From: Agarivorans sp. Alg241-V36
Lineage (GTDB): Bacteria; Pseudomonadota; Gammaproteobacteria; Enterobacterales; Celerinatantimonadaceae
Length of the DNA stretch: 64,000 bases
Assembly (NCBI RefSeq): GCF_900537085.1
Contig: NZ_UNRE01000007.1
Coordinates: 62,001 to 126,000 of the forward strand
Direction of reading: 5' to 3'
The notes below the pieces were generated by a model. That model was not told the DNA's origin. It made no database searches and saw only the letters and a program-made list of their open reading frames with translations. Every line of letters starts with the position of its first letter. Position 1 is the first letter of the stretch. A program made the translations under genes and the position numbers. Shown piece by piece: positions 16,720 through 25,651 of the stretch.

Positions 16720-18339
16720 TTACACTTTAAATTGGCTAATAACTTCGCTTAAGCGCTGAGTTACCTGCCTTACATCCTCGCTTACGTTGTCTATTTCACT
16801 AGAACTTTTCGCCACTGCGAGAGATATTTGTTGGATGTCATTCACGCTATTGTGAATCAGATCCGAAGTCTTAGTTTGTTCTTCTGTTGCTGCTGCAATT
16901 TGCTCGTTTACCGCGTGAATCGATTCAACTTTGCCAGTAATATCCATCAAAGATTTACCCGCTTGAGCTGACTGTTCAACACTTCGACCGGCTTGCTCTA
17001 TACCGCGGTTCATTGCTTCTACCGCCGAGCCCGAACCTTTTTGTAGCTCTTCTAGTACTTGCTGAATTTCTTGAGTTGAATCTTGGGTACGTGATGCTAG
17101 CGTTCTAACCTCATCGGCTACCACGGCAAAGCCGCGCCCTTGCTCACCAGCGCGCGCCGCTTCAATCGCTGCGTTTAAGGCCAACAAGTTGGTTTGTTCA
17201 GCAATACCGCGAATAGCATCCAAAATTACACCTACATTGCTTGTGTAAGATTCCAATTGGTTAATCGCTTGGGCGGTACCATTCACTTCTTCTGCCAAGT
17301 GATTGATTACCGAAATGGTGTTTTCTACCACTAGGTTGCCCTCTTGGGCAGTGGTATTGGCCGAAGATGCTTCTTGAGAAGCCTGCGAAGCAAAATCAGC
17401 AATATGGTGTACGCTGGCTGTCATTTGCTGAATAGCCGCACTCACCGAGTCAACAGAGTGGTTTTGAGATTCGATACTACTGGCGGTGTGCTTGCTGGTT
17501 TCCATCAAGCGGGTTGATACGTCTTGCAGCGCTTGTACGGTTTCGGTAGTTGTAGCAATGCTAATTTGCATCTTACTAATAAACTGATTAAACCAATGCA
17601 CTAAGGTAGCAATTTCGTCTTTGCCATCGTAATCAACCCGGACAGTAAGATCCCCTTCACCTTCGGCTATTTCTCGTAATGACGAGGTCACTTGAGCGAT
17701 GGAATTAACAATACTTCGAGTGGTCATAATGCCAACAAAGATCACCACCACAATCGTGGCTACACCCAAAATAATCCCGGTAGTAACCGCAGATTGAGAG
17801 CTAGCAATGGTGCCTTCAATGGTTTCGTTAAAGGCCTTCTCGGTATTTGCCCGTAAGCTGGCTAAGCCTTGAGTAAGCTCTTGCAGAACGGCTGCGGAAC
17901 GCTCAGCTTTGGCAGGCAATGTGGCAAAGTCGGCACTGCCATCGACTAAGCTCATAGCTATGCCTCGAGCTTGACCATAGTATTTGTTTTGTAGGTTTTG
18001 TAGTTGCTCTACATCTTGCCTAGCACTAGGTAAGATTTGGATCAGTTCATTGAGTTTGTCGTTCAATAACTGATTTTGCTCATCTGCCGCTTCCAATGAC
18101 TCTTCTTCACCGGTAGTTACCGCTGTTTGCAGCAATTGGTCTACGTTATATAGGGTGTTTTGCGCGACAGTTGCGATATCTAAGGCAGGGAAATACTGAT
18201 CTCTAATTTGTTCAATATTGAACTGGCTTTGTTGCTGCACCTTCATGTTGTTTACCAAATAGATTGCAAACCCAACAACAGCAATTGCCGCCAAGATCCC
18301 AACCTTATGGCTTATTTTTAGACGTCTAGCCAAATCCAT
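16720..18339 (-). CDS. Methyl-accepting chemotaxis protein
   Basis: A 539-residue chemoreceptor. A membrane helix at about 13-32 and another at about 184-206 frame a helical periplasmic sensor of roughly 150 residues (four-helix-bundle type). A HAMP domain (207-260) precedes the signalling domain with the conserved tip [20 protein letters not shown] near 381-400. No C-terminal CheR-binding pentapeptide is seen. It is the first gene of a unit with a porin and a small PBP-like protein, which suggests that it senses the substrate they handle. Confidence 0.93.
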   Translation of the reverse strand: MDLARRLKISHKVGILAAIAVVGFAIYLVNNMKVQQQSQFNIEQIRDQYFPALDIATVAQNTLYNVDQLLQTAVTTGEEESLEAADEQNQLLNDKLNELIQILPSARQDVEQLQNLQNKYYGQARGIAMSLVDGSADFATLPAKAERSAAVLQELTQGLASLRANTEKAFNETIEGTIASSQSAVTTGIILGVATIVVVIFVGIMTTRSIVNSIAQVTSSLREIAEGEGDLTVRVDYDGKDEIATLVHWFNQFISKMQISIATTTETVQALQDVSTRLMETSKHTASSIESQNHSVDSVSAAIQQMTASVHHIADFASQASQEASSANTTAQEGNLVVENTISVINHLAEEVNGTAQAINQLESYTSNVGVILDAIRGIAEQTNLLALNAAIEAARAGEQGRGFAVVADEVRTLASRTQDSTQEIQQVLEELQKGSGSAVEAMNRGIEQAGRSVEQSAQAGKSLMDITGKVESIHAVNEQIAAATEEQTKTSDLIHNSVNDIQQISLAVAKSSSEIDNVSEDVRQVTQRLSEVISQFKV

Positions 18340-18681
18340 TTATACCACTCCATGTAAATACAAGTATCGATAGCTTATGTATCGGCACCATTAACTGAAT
18401 GTTTAAACAACATTTCAAATGTTAAGCAAACCCCCAACAATTAAAACACACGTTTAAATATTGTTAGAAATCATATTAGATTAAACGACTTAATCCATTC
18501 CGACTAAAAGCCTAGGTGCATAAGAAATTATAGATGTTTATTCCAGCTAAGTAGGAAAAACAACAAAGAAAGATGAATTAAACACTAGAGGAGCAATAAA
18601 TAGCAAGTAATATCAGCTATAACTAAATTAATAGTTGTTTATATATGAAATGGGCCTGAAATGGCCCATAAATGGGAGGTG
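18340..18681. other. A/T-rich intergenic region
   Basis: No gene is seen. It should contain the promoter of the chemoreceptor group on the right-hand side of that gene. A hairpin ATGGGCC (18650-18656) with GGCCCAT (18663-18669) lies just beyond the yecH stop and is a weak terminator candidate for it. Confidence 0.5.
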
Positions 18682-18927
18682 TTATTTGTGAGAGCAGATC
18701 TTTGATTCAGCGGTGGTAAAGCCTTGCTTGGCTTCGATAAACTTGCCGCGTTCGGCCAAAAACACGATCAACTGCTGCGCGTTCATCTCTTTTTTACTGC
18801 AAGTATGGTATTGGCTATTTTCGCCAAAGGTTTCTTTCATTAGTGCTTCTAGCGAAGCAGAAGTAAAACTCCCACCTTGCTCTAACATCAACTGCATCAC
18901 TTGATGCCCGTGAATCGATTGACTCAT
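18682..18927 (-). CDS. yecH: YecH family metal-binding protein
   Basis: An 81-residue protein matching E. coli YecH in layout: N-terminal SIHGHQVMQLML, the central FGENSQYHTCS and GKFIEAKQGF, and a C-terminal ICSH. Conserved His and Cys residues suggest a metal site; the function is unknown. I chose ATG 18927 because GGAGG sits five bases upstream and itself overlaps the earlier ATG at 18939. Confidence 0.9.
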   Translation of the reverse strand: MSQSIHGHQVMQLMLEQGGSFTSASLEALMKETFGENSQYHTCSKKEMNAQQLIVFLAERGKFIEAKQGFTTAESKICSHK

Positions 18928-18940
18928 TATGACCTCCATT

Positions 18941-18977
18941 AAAAAACGGCGTCCACTTTACCAGTGCCACGCCGTTT
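18941..18977 (-). terminator. Terminator of the flagellin-like gene
   Basis: AAACGGCGT (18944-18952) pairs with ACGCCGTTT (18969-18977); on the minus strand six T follow. It separates the flagellin-like gene from yecH. Confidence 0.8.
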
Positions 18978-18997
18978 GTTTGTTGCGTTAGAACAAG

Positions 18998-19678
18998 CTA
19001 GATAAGCTTCTCAACGTTCTTGGAGGCCAATTGTTGTTGATAAGACTGAATAGAGCTTTGCAACAAGGCATCATTTTGCGCTTGCTGAGAGGTAGATTGC
19101 GCATAGTTAGTATCTAAAATACGAGAACGTGCGGCGCTTTGCGCCTCAATTGCTGCTTGAGTTGAACGATAAGCAGACTCTGCAGCATTGCTAGATGCAC
19201 CTAGCTCCGCTTGATTAGCATCAGTGGTTTGCTGAGCACCTTGCAGGGCAGCTTGCGCAGTGGCGGGATCGTTTAGGTCTACATTATCAACGCCAAGATC
19301 GGTGGCGTTGGGAATAGCAGCGGTATTAGCATCAACCTGAGCTTGCAAGGCTGCGATATCATCTGAGTTATATATACCGTTACCACTTTGCACAACCAAA
19401 GTTTGGTTTTGTTGCAAGAGTTCGGTAGTGCCCTGCAGTTGGGCTGATTCGATGTTATTTAGGCTAACTTGGTTTTGATAAATATTGGCATAGGCTTCTT
19501 GCTCGCTAATTCCAGTGGTTAAGCGATTAGAAATTTGTAAGCCGGCAGGGTCATCTGCAGCGGTGTTAATACGCTTACCTGAAGCAAGTTTTTCATCTTG
19601 TTCTTCTTGGCGTTTCTTCGCTTGATCCATGTAGAAATCGGACGGAGAAACTGAGCTTGAAACCTGATTGATAGCCAT
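18998..19678 (-). CDS. Short stand-alone flagellin-like protein
   Basis: A 226-residue protein with the flagellin N-terminal hallmark LASGKRINTAADDPAGLQIS (about residues 31-50) and the helical continuation with NNIESAQ, plus a C-terminal segment with AARSRILDTNYAQSTS, which resembles the flagellin D0/D1 C-terminal helix. It is shorter than ordinary flagellins and lacks a variable D2/D3 region. The extreme N- and C-termini differ from canonical flagellins. No flagellar gene is adjacent. It may be a minor filament or cap-like component, a secreted or cytoplasmic flagellin-fold protein, or a decayed duplicate. GAGG precedes the ATG. Confidence 0.75.
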   Translation of the reverse strand: MAINQVSSSVSPSDFYMDQAKKRQEEQDEKLASGKRINTAADDPAGLQISNRLTTGISEQEAYANIYQNQVSLNNIESAQLQGTTELLQQNQTLVVQSGNGIYNSDDIAALQAQVDANTAAIPNATDLGVDNVDLNDPATAQAALQGAQQTTDANQAELGASSNAAESAYRSTQAAIEAQSAARSRILDTNYAQSTSQQAQNDALLQSSIQSYQQQLASKNVEKLI

Positions 19679-19774
19679 TGGATATCCTCAACAAAACATT
19701 TACTAGAGCAGCCATCCTAGCTGTATACTTTTTAAGCATACCATTAAGTGCTAAAAATCGCATCTTTTTGGCTG

Positions 19775-20089
19775 TTATTTTGCGCTTTTTTCTTGCTCAC
19801 AAGACCAGCAATAATCAAAACTTCCTGGGTTTACTTCTTGGCACTTTGCGCAAGTCCATTCGGCTACACTGTTTACTTCATATTCTTTCACCGCTTGCTT
19901 GGCTTTATCCCACTGAGCGAGCTCCACCATTAGTGTAACTTGCACTACATCCATGGGAAGTTCGCCCGCCGCAGCCATTGCGTACTCTCCATCAACGCGG
20001 CTCTCAATGCCCATTTTACTTAACATTCCTTGCAGTAATCGCGCTTCTACAAAGTTGGCCGCTCGATAAAACTCATGCCATTGGCCCAT
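19775..20089 (-). CDS. DUF2007 domain protein with C-terminal zinc ribbon
   Basis: A 104-residue cytoplasmic protein. Residues about 5-70 fit the DUF2007 fold (FYRAANFVEARLLQGML with VDGEYAMAAAGELP and VQVTLMV). The tail has a RanBP2-like zinc ribbon, WTCAKCQ then FDYCWSC. DUF2007 proteins are called putative signal-transducing proteins; the partner is unknown. I chose ATG 20089 because GAGG lies about six bases upstream; GTG 20095 is inside that region. Confidence 0.85.
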   Translation of the reverse strand: MGQWHEFYRAANFVEARLLQGMLSKMGIESRVDGEYAMAAAGELPMDVVQVTLMVELAQWDKAKQAVKEYEVNSVAEWTCAKCQEVNPGSFDYCWSCEQEKSAK

Positions 20090-20100
20090 TGCCACCTCTA

Positions 20101-20379
20101 TGTTTTTTCCAAAGATTCAATTCATTATAGGAAAACTGTCTTACTCTGCCTTAGTAAGACCAGAGTAACTAACAGAACTATTCATTAGCTCACGCAAAGA
20201 TCACGACTTCTGCCTTGATTTGTTGAATATGAACTCGCTAGGCGATTCTCTGTCGACGACAGAATAAGTTCTAAGCACCGCTTCACTTTAAGCTAATTTA
20301 TCGAGCACACCCAAAGCACCAAGATAAAACATCCTCGCACCAACTTAGATCAAACCAAAAACAAACCAAGCAAATAAAC
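20101..20379. other. Distal part of the amtB control region
   Basis: No gene is seen. Two further GCACCA half-sites occur near 20316 and 20338, upstream of the two full NtrC-like sites, so NtrC binding may extend into this stretch. Confidence 0.4.
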
Positions 20380-20394
20380 GCACCAGATTGGCGC
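20380..20394 (+). promoter_or_regulatory. NtrC-like enhancer site 1
   Basis: GCACCA-GAT-TGGCGC matches the NtrC dyad GCACCA-N3-TGGTGC with one mismatch. Its centre lies about 120 bases upstream of the transcription start expected from the sigma-54 promoter. Confidence 0.65.
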
Positions 20395-20440
20395 CAAAAT
20401 TTGTAAACCCATTGTTATCATCAAGTTAAAAGTCTTTTAT

Positions 20441-20457
20441 TGCATCAACTTAGTGCT
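20441..20457 (+). promoter_or_regulatory. NtrC-like enhancer site 2
   Basis: TGCATCA-ACT-TAGTGCT fits the 17-base NtrC consensus TGCACCA-N3-TGGTGCA with three mismatches and keeps the dyad. It is centred about 60 bases upstream of the predicted start and 62 bases from site 1, about six helical turns. Confidence 0.6.
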
Positions 20458-20481
20458 TTTCTATTTTACGAACGACAAAAA

Positions 20482-20497
20482 AGGTCTAATAATTGCT
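20482..20497 (+). promoter_or_regulatory. Sigma-54 promoter of amtB
   Basis: The sequence AGGTCTAATAATTGCT has the invariant GG of the -24 element, exactly ten bases, then TTGC of the -12 element. With NtrC-like sites upstream this predicts nitrogen-limitation control of amtB. The transcription start should be near 20508. Confidence 0.7.
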
Positions 20498-20547
20498 TAC
20501 TTTTGGCGCAAGCAATATTAAAAGAAAACATATAGGGAGTATTTTTA

Positions 20548-21750
20548 ATGGATAATATTAGTGACGCTATCGACGTATTGTCTCAAAGCGCAAACACTTT
20601 ATTCATTCTGCTAGGCGCCATAATGGTACTAGCCATGCACGCAGGCTTTGCCTTTTTAGAAGTAGGTACGGTTCGCCACAAAAACCAAGTAAATGCCTTG
20701 GTTAAAATTATTACAGATTTCGCGTTTTCTGGCGTAGCTTACTTTGTTATTGGCTACTACCTAGCCTACGGCAGCCACTTCTTTAATAGTGCCGAAGTAC
20801 TCGCAGAAGGCAACGGCTACGAGCTGGTCAAGTTCTTCTTCTTACTTACCTTTGCTGCTGCTATTCCGGCCATTGTTTCTGGCGGGATCGCTGAACGTGG
20901 CAAGTTCTACCCTTTCTTAATTGCTTCCTCATTAATCGTTGGCTTTGTATATCCAGTGTTCGAAGGCATTATTTGGAACGGTAACTTTGGCTTCCAAGCT
21001 TGGTTAGAAGCGCAGTTTGGCGCAGCCTTCCATGACTTTGCGGGCTCGGTAGTGGTGCACGCCATGGGCGGCTGGTTAGCGCTAGTAGCGATTAAAGTAC
21101 TTGGCGCACGTAAAGGCAGAAAACCTGGTGTAGCATTTGCTCCTTCAAACATTCCATTCTTAGCTTTAGGTGCTTGGGTACTAACCGTTGGCTGGTTCGG
21201 CTTTAACGTGATGTCTGCGCAAACTATGGATGGTATTAGCGGCTTAGTAGCAGTGAACACCTTAATGGCAATGGTTGGCGGAACCATTGTTGCGCTAGTG
21301 GTTGGCCGCAATGACCCAGGTTTTGTTCACAATGGTCCTTTAGCTGGCCTAGTAGCAGTGTGTGCCGGTTCAGATCTCATGCATCCCATTGGCGCGTTGG
21401 TGACCGGTGGTGTAGCTGGCGCCTTATTTGTTTGGGTATTCACTTGGTTACAACAGCGCTCTAACCTCGATGACGTATTGGGTGTTTGGCCACTTCACGG
21501 CTTATGTGGTGTTTGGGGCGGTGTTGCCGCTGGCATCTTTGGCAGCCAAGCTTTAGGTGGTTTAGGCGGCGTATCGCTAATTAGCCAAATCATCGGTAGC
21601 CTTGCTGGTGTCGCTGTAGCTCTAATCGGTGGAGTGATTGTTTACGGCATCGTAGATAAAGTTGCTGGCTTGCGTCTTTCTGAAGAAGACGAATTCCACG
21701 GCGCTGACTTGGCGATTCACAAAATTAGCGCTACCAACAAAGACCGTTAA
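20548..21750 (+). CDS. amtB: Ammonium transporter AmtB
   Basis: A 400-residue membrane protein with about 11 helices. The paired pore histidines are visible in FHDFAGSVVVHAMGGW and WPLHGLCGVWGG. Amt proteins conduct ammonium/ammonia across the inner membrane under nitrogen limitation. AGGGAG lies upstream of the ATG. The usual PII partner gene glnK is not adjacent on either side. The upstream sigma-54 and NtrC sites indicate control by the Ntr system. Confidence 0.95.
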   Translation: MDNISDAIDVLSQSANTLFILLGAIMVLAMHAGFAFLEVGTVRHKNQVNALVKIITDFAFSGVAYFVIGYYLAYGSHFFNSAEVLAEGNGYELVKFFFLLTFAAAIPAIVSGGIAERGKFYPFLIASSLIVGFVYPVFEGIIWNGNFGFQAWLEAQFGAAFHDFAGSVVVHAMGGWLALVAIKVLGARKGRKPGVAFAPSNIPFLALGAWVLTVGWFGFNVMSAQTMDGISGLVAVNTLMAMVGGTIVALVVGRNDPGFVHNGPLAGLVAVCAGSDLMHPIGALVTGGVAGALFVWVFTWLQQRSNLDDVLGVWPLHGLCGVWGGVAAGIFGSQALGGLGGVSLISQIIGSLAGVAVALIGGVIVYGIVDKVAGLRLSEEDEFHGADLAIHKISATNKDR

Positions 21751-21754
21751 TAAA

Positions 21755-21780
21755 AAAGCCCACACAGTAGTGCGGGCTTT
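21755..21780. terminator. Bidirectional terminator after amtB
   Basis: AAAGCCC (21755-21761) pairs with GGGCTTT (21774-21780), with CAC/GTG inside the stem. On the minus strand a run of T follows, so it could also end ppx transcription. Confidence 0.75.
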
Positions 21781-21792
21781 GCGCTAACTAAC

Positions 21793-21826
21793 ATGCAGTT
21801 CTGGTGAAGCTCACCTTGAACTGCAT
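21793..21826. terminator. Second hairpin between amtB and ppx
   Basis: ATGCAGTT (21793-21800) pairs with AACTGCAT (21819-21826), with an inner GGTGA/TCACC pair, and TTTTG follows on the plus strand. Two terminators in series separate the convergent genes. Confidence 0.6.
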
Positions 21827-21834
21827 TTTGCTGT

Positions 21835-23340
21835 TTAGAGCTCAATAATATCTAGCTTGTAATCAATCTGACTTAAGTACTGTTGCTCGTTTTCTAAATC
21901 TGCTCGAGTTAGTGGATTGTTCTGCAACCAGATTTGATCCAACAATAAACTCATTTGTTGTCCTGCTGCTCTAAACTGCAGTTCTGGCAACGTTTGACGA
22001 CGCTTACCGCGATTGAAAATCACCGACAAACGAATGATCAAACAGGCCTTAAGCAAATCTGCATTGTCCATTGGAAATTGTTTAACGGGAATGCGCTTGC
22101 GATGAGCCAATACCAAGGCGGCTAATTGCTGCTGTTCGATGCGAGAAAAGCCGGCCAAATCCACATGTTCAACAATGTAAGCACCGTGTTTATGGTAATC
22201 ACTATGCGCCACATCTAAGCCAACTAAGAACAACTGAGAAGCCCAGTTCAACAGTTTGGTAGTTTCTACTTCATCTAGCGACCAGGTTTCTGCCACTTGG
22301 TTTAGCAACAATTGGCAGGTGGCATCTACTCGACCACTAAACTGGTTATCAACATGGTAACGCTCTGCCAGTTTTTGCACGCTAGCAGGGCGAATATCAC
22401 TATGCTCTAGGCGCCCTTTTAGTTCATATAACAAACCTTCACGCAGGGCCGACTCAGCAGCGTGCATGGTTTCAATATTTAATGCTTGGAATAGCGCCTG
22501 CAAAACCACAACCCCGCCCAAAAACACTGGCTGGCGCTCTAACGATAAGCCCTTGAGGGGTATGTTGCATTCACCGGCTTCAAGGTAGCGCTCAATAATC
22601 GCGTCTAAACCTTTGAGTTGAATTTCACCGTCGCAAAATTGGTTTTCTAAACAGACTTTAGCCACTGCCTTTATGGTGCCAGAAGCCCCTAAACACTCAT
22701 TCCAACTATGTTCTAAGAAGTCATCGGCCACTGGCAATAGTTGTTGTGAACAATAAACACTGGCTTTTAGTAAGCGGTTTTTGGTCACTCGGCCGTTTTT
22801 AAAGAAACGTTTTGTGATAGACACACAGCCCATGTCTAAGCTTTCTTTAAGCTTTAGCTCCATGCCTTCACCAAGGGTTACCTCGGTACTGCCACCGCCA
22901 ATATCGATAACCATACGCGGGCCGTTGGTAGGCGCCATGTAGTGAGCTACGCCTAGATAAATTAAGCGAGCTTCTTCTTCACCGGAAATCACTTCTACAG
23001 GGTGGCCAAGGCGCTGCTCGGCGGCTTGCAGGAATACGTTGGAGTCAATAATACTACGCAGGGTTTTGGTGCCAACAACTCTTACGCTGCCAGGTTTAAA
23101 TTCGCGGAGGCGCTCACCAAAGCGCTCTAAGCAAGCTTGAGCGCGATTCCAAGCCGCGGCGTCGAGGCTGCCGTCATCTTGCAAACCCCAACCTAAACGC
23201 ACCATTTCTTTCACTTTATCGCGAACTTTAAGTTCGCCGTCTTCCCAGTCAGCAATAATTAAATGAAAACTATTGCTGCCTAAATCCAGAGCTGCCAGCT
23301 GTTGAGTTTTAGGACTCAACAAACGCGATAAATTGAACAT
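21835..23340 (-). CDS. ppx: Exopolyphosphatase Ppx/GppA
   Basis: A 501-residue enzyme of the ASKHA phosphatase group. The N-terminal domain has ALDLGSNSFHLIIAD (phosphate-binding loop), GTKTLR, ISGEEEARLIYLGV and the second loop VIDIGGGSTEVTLG; the C-terminal half is a helical HD-like domain. It hydrolyses polyphosphate, and related GppA hydrolyses pppGpp. Length and sequence fit Ppx more than GppA, though the assignment is not certain. It is convergent with amtB and preceded by an unrelated chemoreceptor gene. Confidence 0.88.
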   Translation of the reverse strand: MFNLSRLLSPKTQQLAALDLGSNSFHLIIADWEDGELKVRDKVKEMVRLGWGLQDDGSLDAAAWNRAQACLERFGERLREFKPGSVRVVGTKTLRSIIDSNVFLQAAEQRLGHPVEVISGEEEARLIYLGVAHYMAPTNGPRMVIDIGGGSTEVTLGEGMELKLKESLDMGCVSITKRFFKNGRVTKNRLLKASVYCSQQLLPVADDFLEHSWNECLGASGTIKAVAKVCLENQFCDGEIQLKGLDAIIERYLEAGECNIPLKGLSLERQPVFLGGVVVLQALFQALNIETMHAAESALREGLLYELKGRLEHSDIRPASVQKLAERYHVDNQFSGRVDATCQLLLNQVAETWSLDEVETTKLLNWASQLFLVGLDVAHSDYHKHGAYIVEHVDLAGFSRIEQQQLAALVLAHRKRIPVKQFPMDNADLLKACLIIRLSVIFNRGKRRQTLPELQFRAAGQQMSLLLDQIWLQNNPLTRADLENEQQYLSQIDYKLDIIEL

Positions 23341-23393
23341 AAACTAACCTCAGCGAATCACTCGCAAAAGACCGAGCTAAAAGGCTCTCTAAT

Positions 23394-25421
23394 TTACTTC
23401 AATATAAAACGTTTTAACATAGTTTCTATATCATTTACCTGTTGTTGCAAGGCTTCGCTAGATTGAGCAACTCTCTCTATTTGCTCAAAATTATCCTCGG
23501 CCACTTCGGCGATCACGTTTACATTGCGTGTCACTTCGCTGGCCACATGATGTTGCTCTTGAGCGGCCACACTAATTTGGTCGGTCATCTCGCGCATTTG
23601 GCTCATGTCGGTACGAATCGTCATGATCGCCTCGCGTGATTTCTCGGCCAGTTCTTTAGATTGGCTCATTTGATCGCGGCTCGCGGCCATCGCGTCAAAC
23701 ACCTGGGTAGACTCGCGCTGCAAGGTAGTAATCATCGCCCTTACCGACTCGGTGCTTTTAGTGGTTTGGCTGGCTAAGCTGCGTACTTCATCCGCCACTA
23801 CTGCAAAGCCTCGGCCTTGCTCACCGGCACGGGCTGCTTCAATGGCTGCGTTAAGAGCCAGTAGGTTGGTTTTCTCAGCAATCCCATCGATCACTTCGAT
23901 AATAGAACCAATCTGTTTGCTGGCATCAGCCAGTTTATCTACCTGACCAGATGTACTCTGTAAGGCGTCATCGAGGCTATCGATCATCTCGATGTTTTGA
24001 TTCATCACCTGCTGGCCTTGGTCGATATTGCTTTCCACCGACATCGACAATTCACGGCTACTTTCGGTATTTGATGCGACTTCTTTAATCGCCGATTCCA
24101 TCTCGGTAACCGCAGTGGCTACGCTGCTAAGCTCAGCGGTTTGCTTATCTAGTTTGGTTTTAACAACGCTAGATGCTTCGTTGTTTTTAACCGAAACATC
24201 GCTGAGTTGATGCGCCGCACTTTGAATTTGGCTAAATACATCTCGCGCCTGTTCAATCATTCGATTGATAGCAGCCACCAGCACGCCAAACTCACCAGAA
24301 TATTTGCCCTGCATGGTTTGGCTATAGTTGCCTTCCGCAAGTAATAGAATTTGTGACTGGGTATGCTCAAGAGGCTTGCGAATCAAACTGGCTAACCAAT
24401 AGGCTACGGCAATGGCGAAAATAATCACCAAGGGTACAACCACTGCGGTAATAGAGCGGGCATTAAGAATCAAACTTCTGCCCTGCTCGCTGGCTACTTC
24501 ACTTTGTTGGTTGGCAAGTCCGACAATTTTTACAATCACACTGTCTAAGCCACTGAGCTGTTGATTAATCGTTACGGTTTGCTTAGTAATATCGGCTATG
24601 GTTTCTTGGCTACCGATGTAGCGCTCAACAATGCCAGAATCATCATTAATTTGTTTGTTAAACCAGATAATAAGCTCAGTAATTTTAGGGTCGGCTAAAC
24701 CTTCAACTTCAAATGTTAAAGATTCAAAGTCATCATTAAACACTTTACTGTTGTACTGGATTTTTTTGACTAAATCCGCGACTTTCTCGGGCTCGCGAGT
24801 ATTCACCATGTTAGATAATAAAAACTCGATTAAGCCAAAACGATCCATCACCATAGTCAGTACATCTTGAATATAACTGTCTTCTGCCGCACTTGGGCCA
24901 CTCACCGAGTTAACGATGCGTTTTAGATCTGATAATTGAAACAAAAAGTCGCTAACATCATTTCGTACTTTCTGATCCTGTTGTAAGAAAGTTCGTTGAA
25001 GCTGGGCTAAGTTTTCACCTTGGGTAGATAAGGTATTTTCAACTCGTTTTACGTCATCTAAATATTGGTTTAACTCACCTAGATTATATTTGGAAGCATG
25101 TTCCTCAAGGGCACTAACATCCTCTTCTAAGCCATTTAGAGATAATTGCGCCTGGCTATTAAGCTCCTCTAGCTCACTCAAGCTGGCTGCATTGTCTATT
25201 GCCAGCAAACGAATGCCTGAACGTAAAGCCTGACTACCTACCTGGTTGGCTAATAACTGAGTTCTAGCACTATTTTCTGTAAGTGTATTAAAGCTAGAAT
25301 TGATTTGCTGAGCTAGCAATAACGCTGCACCGCCGCCCATCGCAATCACCAAGGTGAGAACGGCAAACCCAATATATAACCTGTGTACAACTGAGATTTG
25401 ATTGATACTTTTTCCCAACAT
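23394..25421 (-). CDS. Methyl-accepting chemotaxis protein with large periplasmic sensor
   Basis: A 675-residue chemoreceptor. Membrane helices near residues 16-38 and 325-347 enclose a helical periplasmic domain of about 285 residues, long enough for a double four-helix bundle of the HBM/TorS-like type. HAMP (about 348-400) and the signalling domain follow, with [20 protein letters not shown] at the tip. No CheR-tether pentapeptide is seen at the C-terminus. The ligand is unknown. It is 53 bases upstream of ppx on the same strand. Confidence 0.92.
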   Translation of the reverse strand: MLGKSINQISVVHRLYIGFAVLTLVIAMGGGAALLLAQQINSSFNTLTENSARTQLLANQVGSQALRSGIRLLAIDNAASLSELEELNSQAQLSLNGLEEDVSALEEHASKYNLGELNQYLDDVKRVENTLSTQGENLAQLQRTFLQQDQKVRNDVSDFLFQLSDLKRIVNSVSGPSAAEDSYIQDVLTMVMDRFGLIEFLLSNMVNTREPEKVADLVKKIQYNSKVFNDDFESLTFEVEGLADPKITELIIWFNKQINDDSGIVERYIGSQETIADITKQTVTINQQLSGLDSVIVKIVGLANQQSEVASEQGRSLILNARSITAVVVPLVIIFAIAVAYWLASLIRKPLEHTQSQILLLAEGNYSQTMQGKYSGEFGVLVAAINRMIEQARDVFSQIQSAAHQLSDVSVKNNEASSVVKTKLDKQTAELSSVATAVTEMESAIKEVASNTESSRELSMSVESNIDQGQQVMNQNIEMIDSLDDALQSTSGQVDKLADASKQIGSIIEVIDGIAEKTNLLALNAAIEAARAGEQGRGFAVVADEVRSLASQTTKSTESVRAMITTLQRESTQVFDAMAASRDQMSQSKELAEKSREAIMTIRTDMSQMREMTDQISVAAQEQHHVASEVTRNVNVIAEVAEDNFEQIERVAQSSEALQQQVNDIETMLKRFILK

Positions 25422-25506
25422 GCCTTGCTACCCTTTCCCAAAAGCTCGCGAATTCCCACTAGTAAGACTAGTAAGGATTTTGTTGATTATCTTTTTTAGT
25501 CGTTAT

Positions 25507-25524
25507 TGTGCGAAGTTCCGCACA
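25507..25524. promoter_or_regulatory. 18-base dyad in a divergent promoter region
   Basis: TGTGCG and CGCACA form a perfect 6-base dyad with a 6-base spacer, between the divergent chemoreceptor and the phytase-like gene. It is not a CRP site, which has TGTGA-N6-TCACA. The 9-base unit ACTAGTAAG is repeated in tandem just upstream (25458-25475). Confidence 0.35.
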
Positions 25525-25651
25525 TCCACAAGCTGTAAGCCATTATTAGCTTTGGCTTTTTAGCTCATTGTTTGCACGAAAAGATGCGTAATAAAAGATT
25601 AACCTGAAGTTCGTATTATTTTTTATAAACCATCATAGCAAGGAAGCAAAC

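Noticed and set aside
25507-25524. CRP site
   Set aside because: The dyad is TGTGC-N8-GCACA, not the CRP spacing TGTGA-N6-TCACA.
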